Of a stretch of DNA of 9,029 nt, positions 6,316-9,029 are shown in pieces. The notes below the pieces were generated by a model, which made no database searches, had not been told where the DNA came from, and saw nothing but the letters and a program-made list of their open reading frames with translations. The stretch lies in the NCBI GenBank assembly GCA_023394015.1, contig JAEXBL010000054.1, positions 1 through 9,029 of the forward strand. Direction: 5' to 3'. Each line of letters starts with the position of its first letter. The stretch's first letter is position 1. The DNA comes from Pseudomonadota bacterium (lineage in GTDB: Bacteria; Pseudomonadota; Gammaproteobacteria; Burkholderiales; Burkholderiaceae_C). The position numbers were made by a program, and so were the translations under genes.

Positions 6316-7244
6316 TCGATGCGCCACCACGCATGCCGCTTGCCTTTGATGCCCAGCAGGCCGTCGATGAAGCCGGCGGCAAAGGCATGCAGTTGGGCCA
6401 GCTTGTGCGGCTCCTGAAGCAGGGTCGCGGCAAGGCGCACCAGCGAGCCGGGAACGGTCTGCGTGAACAGCCGCAGGCCGTAGTGCTTGCGGGCGATGAG
6501 CAGTCGGTTGCGCGTGTCGTAATAGCGCTTCCATGGCGGCAGAGCCAGGCAGGTGAGGGTGCGGCCCAGCACGCGCACCTTGTACGGACGGGACATGGGG
6601 TGTTCAATGCGGCTGTTGCCCGCCATCATCACCCTCGCGCCGGCGCGTTGCGCGCGCACGCAATACTCCACGTCATCAGCGGCGATGAAGTAGCCAGCAT
6701 CCGGCAAGCCGATACGAGCCACCAGATCACGGTGGATCAAAAAGCCTAGGAACGGCAGCGACTGCACCTGGGCGCAGGCTGGCACGTCGTCCGGCCGGTC
6801 TACTTCGCCCAGCGGAGGATCGAGCACCGTGGTCAGCCACGAGGTTTCGCCTCCGCATACCGCCAGCGAGCCGTACACTTGCATCGGGTCGGAGGCTGCA
6901 CGCATCAATTCTTCCAGCGCGTCCGGGTGCGGCTCGGCGTCGTCATCCATCATCCATACCCATTCGGCGCCGTTGTCGATGGCGTGCGCCAAGCCCGCGG
7001 CAAAGCCGCCCGCGCCGCCAGTGTTCTCCGGCAGGGCGAGCAGTTCTATACCTGGCCGATCCAGCCATCCTTCGGAGGCCAGCATCTCGCGCGTGCCGTC
7101 GGTGGAGGCGTTGTCCACGATCAGCAGACGGGAGGGCTGCAGGGTTTGGGCGGCGTGCGCGGCCAGCGCCTTGCGCAGCAGGGAAAGACGATCGTAGGTG
7201 ACGACGATAGAGTAGATCAGCCGAGGCGAAACATTGATATTCAT
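6312..7244 (-). CDS. Family 2 glycosyltransferase, probable galactofuranosyltransferase or rhamnosyltransferase type
   Basis: This 310-residue protein is an inverting GT-A glycosyltransferase. Its N-terminus YSIVVTYDRL (11-20) and LLIVDNASTDGT (40-51) form the nucleotide-binding half. WMMDDDAEP (97-105) contains the metal-binding DDD of the subgroup that includes mycobacterial galactofuranosyltransferases and rhamnosyltransferases. YFIAADDVEYCVRAQRAG (185-202) supplies the likely catalytic base (Asp190/Asp191), with His215 in the IEHP segment and the YYDTRNRLL segment (241-249) also typical. The C-terminal part is basic and partly hydrophobic, suggesting a loose membrane association. The start ATG overlaps the stop of the upstream gene (ATGA at 7241-7244 on the - strand). 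With glf and galE downstream, transfer of galactofuranose is the simplest role. The subgroup also contains rhamnosyltransferases, so the sugar is inferred from context. Confidence 0.87.
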   Translation of the reverse strand: MNINVSPRLIYSIVVTYDRLSLLRKALAAHAAQTLQPSRLLIVDNASTDGTREMLASEGWLDRPGIELLALPENTGGAGGFAAGLAHAIDNGAEWVWMMDDDAEPHPDALEELMRAASDPMQVYGSLAVCGGETSWLTTVLDPPLGEVDRPDDVPACAQVQSLPFLGFLIHRDLVARIGLPDAGYFIAADDVEYCVRAQRAGARVMMAGNSRIEHPMSRPYKVRVLGRTLTCLALPPWKRYYDTRNRLLIARKHYGLRLFTQTVPGSLVRLAATLLQEPHKLAQLHAFAAGFIDGLLGIKGKRHAWWRID

Positions 7245-8245
7245 GTGATTTTTCTAACAACACTGAATCCAGACAACTTTCCCCGGATTGTTCTAGCGGT
7301 GTGGTTTATGAGTCTTTTGGGGAGAAAAATCCATTCGATTATCAATGGATGAACCCATGGTATCATGAAAAAAATTCTGTCCTTTGGTTTTGAGTATTTA
7401 TCTAGCTGCCTTGCCCGCATCGCAATCCCGCACCAGTAGATTGGGGAAAAATAAAATCCGCCATGTATCGCAGACCACAAGCCATTTGCGGCAGCCCTCT
7501 TTTGGATGTCGTCGAGTCTGTTCTGTTTGGCGAGAATTTCAATGGTGTCTGTTATGGATGTCGCGCGGTTGATATAGAAGGCGTTGAATGCAAGTGGTCT
7601 TGAAAGTCTGCTCTCGGGGTGCTGATACCAAATTCCTGTCACATCACTGCTGGTAACCCATTTCGGTGTGAAGGATTGCAGGATGCGCCGCATCCAGTCC
7701 TCATCCTCGGTTGCAGACCATTGTTCGCTCCAGCGCAAATGGCGGATTCTCTCCATTCGGTAAACACTGGCAAACGTGAGTGCCGGGCAGTTGGGGCCAA
7801 GCACGGCATGCCCATATCCTTGCGACCCGTCCGGGCAAATGGTCTGAAAGGTGTGGCCATTCTCATCCTGTATAGCGCCGGCGTAAGTGCTGATGTCACA
7901 TGCAGAACTTATCGCCTCAAGATACTGGTGCTTTGCTGTGTCTGGAAGCAGGAAGTCATCGTCATCCAGAAACCTTAACCATTGGCCTGTGGCAGCCTCA
8001 ATGCCGAGGTTTCTGGCGTGACTGACGTTGGCGATGCTGGTTCTCACCGTGTGAACGGATGCATTGCTGAGCGGTGAAACGCCATTCGGCAAACGGAAGC
8101 CTTCCGCATCTGGCCCATTGGCGACCACGATGATCTCCGTGAATAGCGATTCGTCATCGATAAAAGCACTGGCAATCGCCCTGCGCAACAGTTCCTGTCG
8201 CTTCCCTGTGGTTGGGATGACAATGGAAACCGTTTGCCTTGACAT
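7241..8245 (-). CDS. Family 2 (GT-A) glycosyltransferase with an unassigned C-terminal module
   Basis: The 334-residue protein starts with SIVIPTTGKRQELLRRAI (7-24) and VVANGPD (40-46), the usual GT2 opening. SHARNLG (75-81) and LRFLDDDDFLLPD (90-102) follow, the latter holding the metal-binding Asp cluster D94-D97. TEDEDW (179-184) is the expected catalytic base region. Beyond residue 240 there is a module with NGLWSAIHGGF (254-264) and FLPKRLINH (307-315), preceded by a hydrophobic stretch that may touch the membrane. The same module occurs in the gene immediately upstream, which points to tandem duplication or recruitment of related enzymes. Its ATG directly follows the upstream TGA with no gap, and its own TGA overlaps the next start. 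The GC content of the gene is visibly below that of the genes to its left. Sugar and acceptor are unknown. Confidence 0.87.
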   Translation of the reverse strand: MSRQTVSIVIPTTGKRQELLRRAIASAFIDDESLFTEIIVVANGPDAEGFRLPNGVSPLSNASVHTVRTSIANVSHARNLGIEAATGQWLRFLDDDDFLLPDTAKHQYLEAISSACDISTYAGAIQDENGHTFQTICPDGSQGYGHAVLGPNCPALTFASVYRMERIRHLRWSEQWSATEDEDWMRRILQSFTPKWVTSSDVTGIWYQHPESRLSRPLAFNAFYINRATSITDTIEILAKQNRLDDIQKRAAANGLWSAIHGGFYFSPIYWCGIAMRARQLDKYSKPKDRIFFMIPWVHPLIIEWIFLPKRLINHTARTIRGKLSGFSVVRKIT

Positions 8246-9029
8246 TCAAAATTCCCAGGTATTCTTTATCCCAAGCTTGACCAAGCGTTGACGCTTCAAG
8301 TGGTTCAGCCAGCGCTTGGGGATCATGAAAGATTCCAATGCCAGAGGGGGAATGTACTTTCCAAGCGGATTGCTATAGATGGCCACGTCCGGGTGGGTAT
8401 CAGGGAAGCGCTCTTGCACTTTCTTTATGACGGAATACCAGTATCGTGGGTTCATGAAAAAACCCGCATGAATCAGGGCCCACATTCCTTGTGCTGCATA
8501 TCGACATCTTTCATCAGGGAGTCTATTGCTCTGAGTTAAGTGAACTATGGTTTCCCATAGAAATCGCTCTTGGAGCTTCAGGTGATCGCTCGGCCCAAAT
8601 GTCGTTGAGATCTGGGGGGAAGAATGCTGCCTCCATGTGCATCCACTTTCGCTTACTTTCCCCCATCGCCAATCTTTTGAATGGCAAAGATGATGTGTCC
8701 AATGCGTATCTTGACCAATGTTTATATTCTCATCAAGCCAGAAATCAGACACTGATGAACTAAGATATGTATGAAATTGGAATCCCGTTCTTCGTTCTGG
8801 TGAAAGTAGTGCAGAAACGAAATCTTCTGCAGAAGATAGATCTAATTTTTTTATGAAATGTTCATCGTGAGTAACTAGATCTACTGGAGCCGAGGATACT
8901 TCAAGCGATTCGCTTTCTGCAAGTTCTAATTGCCGGACGGCGCCTTCAAGCAGGTAGTCGTCATCGTCGAGGAACCGTAAATACTTTCCTCGAGTGCGTT
9001 GCTTGCCAGCATTTCTTGCAGTATTTGCA
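8246..9029 (-). CDS. Family 2 (GT-A) glycosyltransferase, 5' end outside the window
   Basis: The frame ending in the TGA at 8246-8248 is open without interruption to the right edge and gives 260 residues (first complete codon at 9028-9026). An in-frame GTG at 8752-8750 is internal and not the true start, because GT2 motifs continue upstream of it. TARNAG (3-8 of the visible part) and LRFLDDDDYLLEG (17-29) carry the metal-binding Asp cluster. GQDTHW (105-110) takes the place of the acidic catalytic motif, keeping Asp107 but with Gln106 before it. The C-terminal module has MWALIHAGFF (182-191) and MIPKRWLNH (235-243), closely matching the downstream gene. The missing part should be the first nucleotide-binding strand, roughly 70-80 residues judging from the neighbour. 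GC content is low throughout. It would transfer a sugar of the same repeat unit; which one cannot be told. Confidence 0.85.
   Translation of the reverse strand, partial: ANTARNAGKQRTRGKYLRFLDDDDYLLEGAVRQLELAESESLEVSSAPVDLVTHDEHFIKKLDLSSAEDFVSALLSPERRTGFQFHTYLSSSVSDFWLDENINIGQDTHWTHHLCHSKDWRWGKVSESGCTWRQHSSPQISTTFGPSDHLKLQERFLWETIVHLTQSNRLPDERCRYAAQGMWALIHAGFFMNPRYWYSVIKKVQERFPDTHPDVAIYSNPLGKYIPPLALESFMIPKRWLNHLKRQRLVKLGIKNTWEF

Noticed and set aside
8246..8752. A short gene of 168 codons starting at GTG 8752
   Set aside because: The frame stays open to the window edge and encodes the GT2 motifs ARNAG and FLDDDD upstream of this GTG, so it is an internal codon of a longer gene.
1..9029. CRISPR arrays, tRNA or rRNA genes, transposases
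   Set aside because: No regularly spaced repeats, no tRNA-like sequence that I could recognise, and no transposase or integrase motif on either strand.

Overview
This window looks like part of a surface-polysaccharide (O-antigen or capsule type) gene cluster from a Gram-negative bacterium. The high GC content over most of its length, the style of the genes and the presence of bacterial galE and glf suggest a betaproteobacterium, probably of the order Burkholderiales. That assignment is inference; no ribosomal RNA or other marker is present.

Layout. On the + strand, bases 1-87 hold the last codons of a membrane protein that resembles the C-terminal end of a dolichol-phosphate-mannose-synthase-type glycosyltransferase. 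It is coupled by an ATGA overlap to a complete family-4 (GT-B) glycosyltransferase (84-1298). Everything from 1353 to the right edge reads on the - strand and converges on that pair. In order of transcription it holds: a family-2 glycosyltransferase entering from beyond the window (9029-8246), a related family-2 glycosyltransferase (8245-7241), a third family-2 enzyme of galactofuranosyl/rhamnosyl-transferase type (7244-6312), a 114-base gap, a Fic-domain protein (6197-4698), UDP-galactopyranose mutase glf (4631-3528), UDP-glucose 4-epimerase galE (3531-2503) and a GT-B glycosyltransferase (2471-1353).

How the genes work together. GalE makes UDP-galactopyranose from UDP-glucose, and Glf contracts the ring to UDP-galactofuranose. 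The DDDA-type family-2 enzyme at 6312-7244 is the best candidate to transfer galactofuranose. The other glycosyltransferases would add the remaining sugars of the repeat unit. Three ATGA stop/start overlaps and one directly abutting TGA-ATG junction indicate translational coupling.

Points of interest. A self-inhibited-type Fic (AMP-transferase fold) gene sits inside the galactofuranose operon. Two adjacent family-2 glycosyltransferases share an unassigned C-terminal module. GC content falls sharply at the junction near 7241-7250, which suggests that the right-hand glycosyltransferases have a different origin. I see no RNA gene, CRISPR array, transposase or complete insertion sequence. I found no clearly novel multi-gene system; the Fic gene in its glycan setting is the closest candidate.
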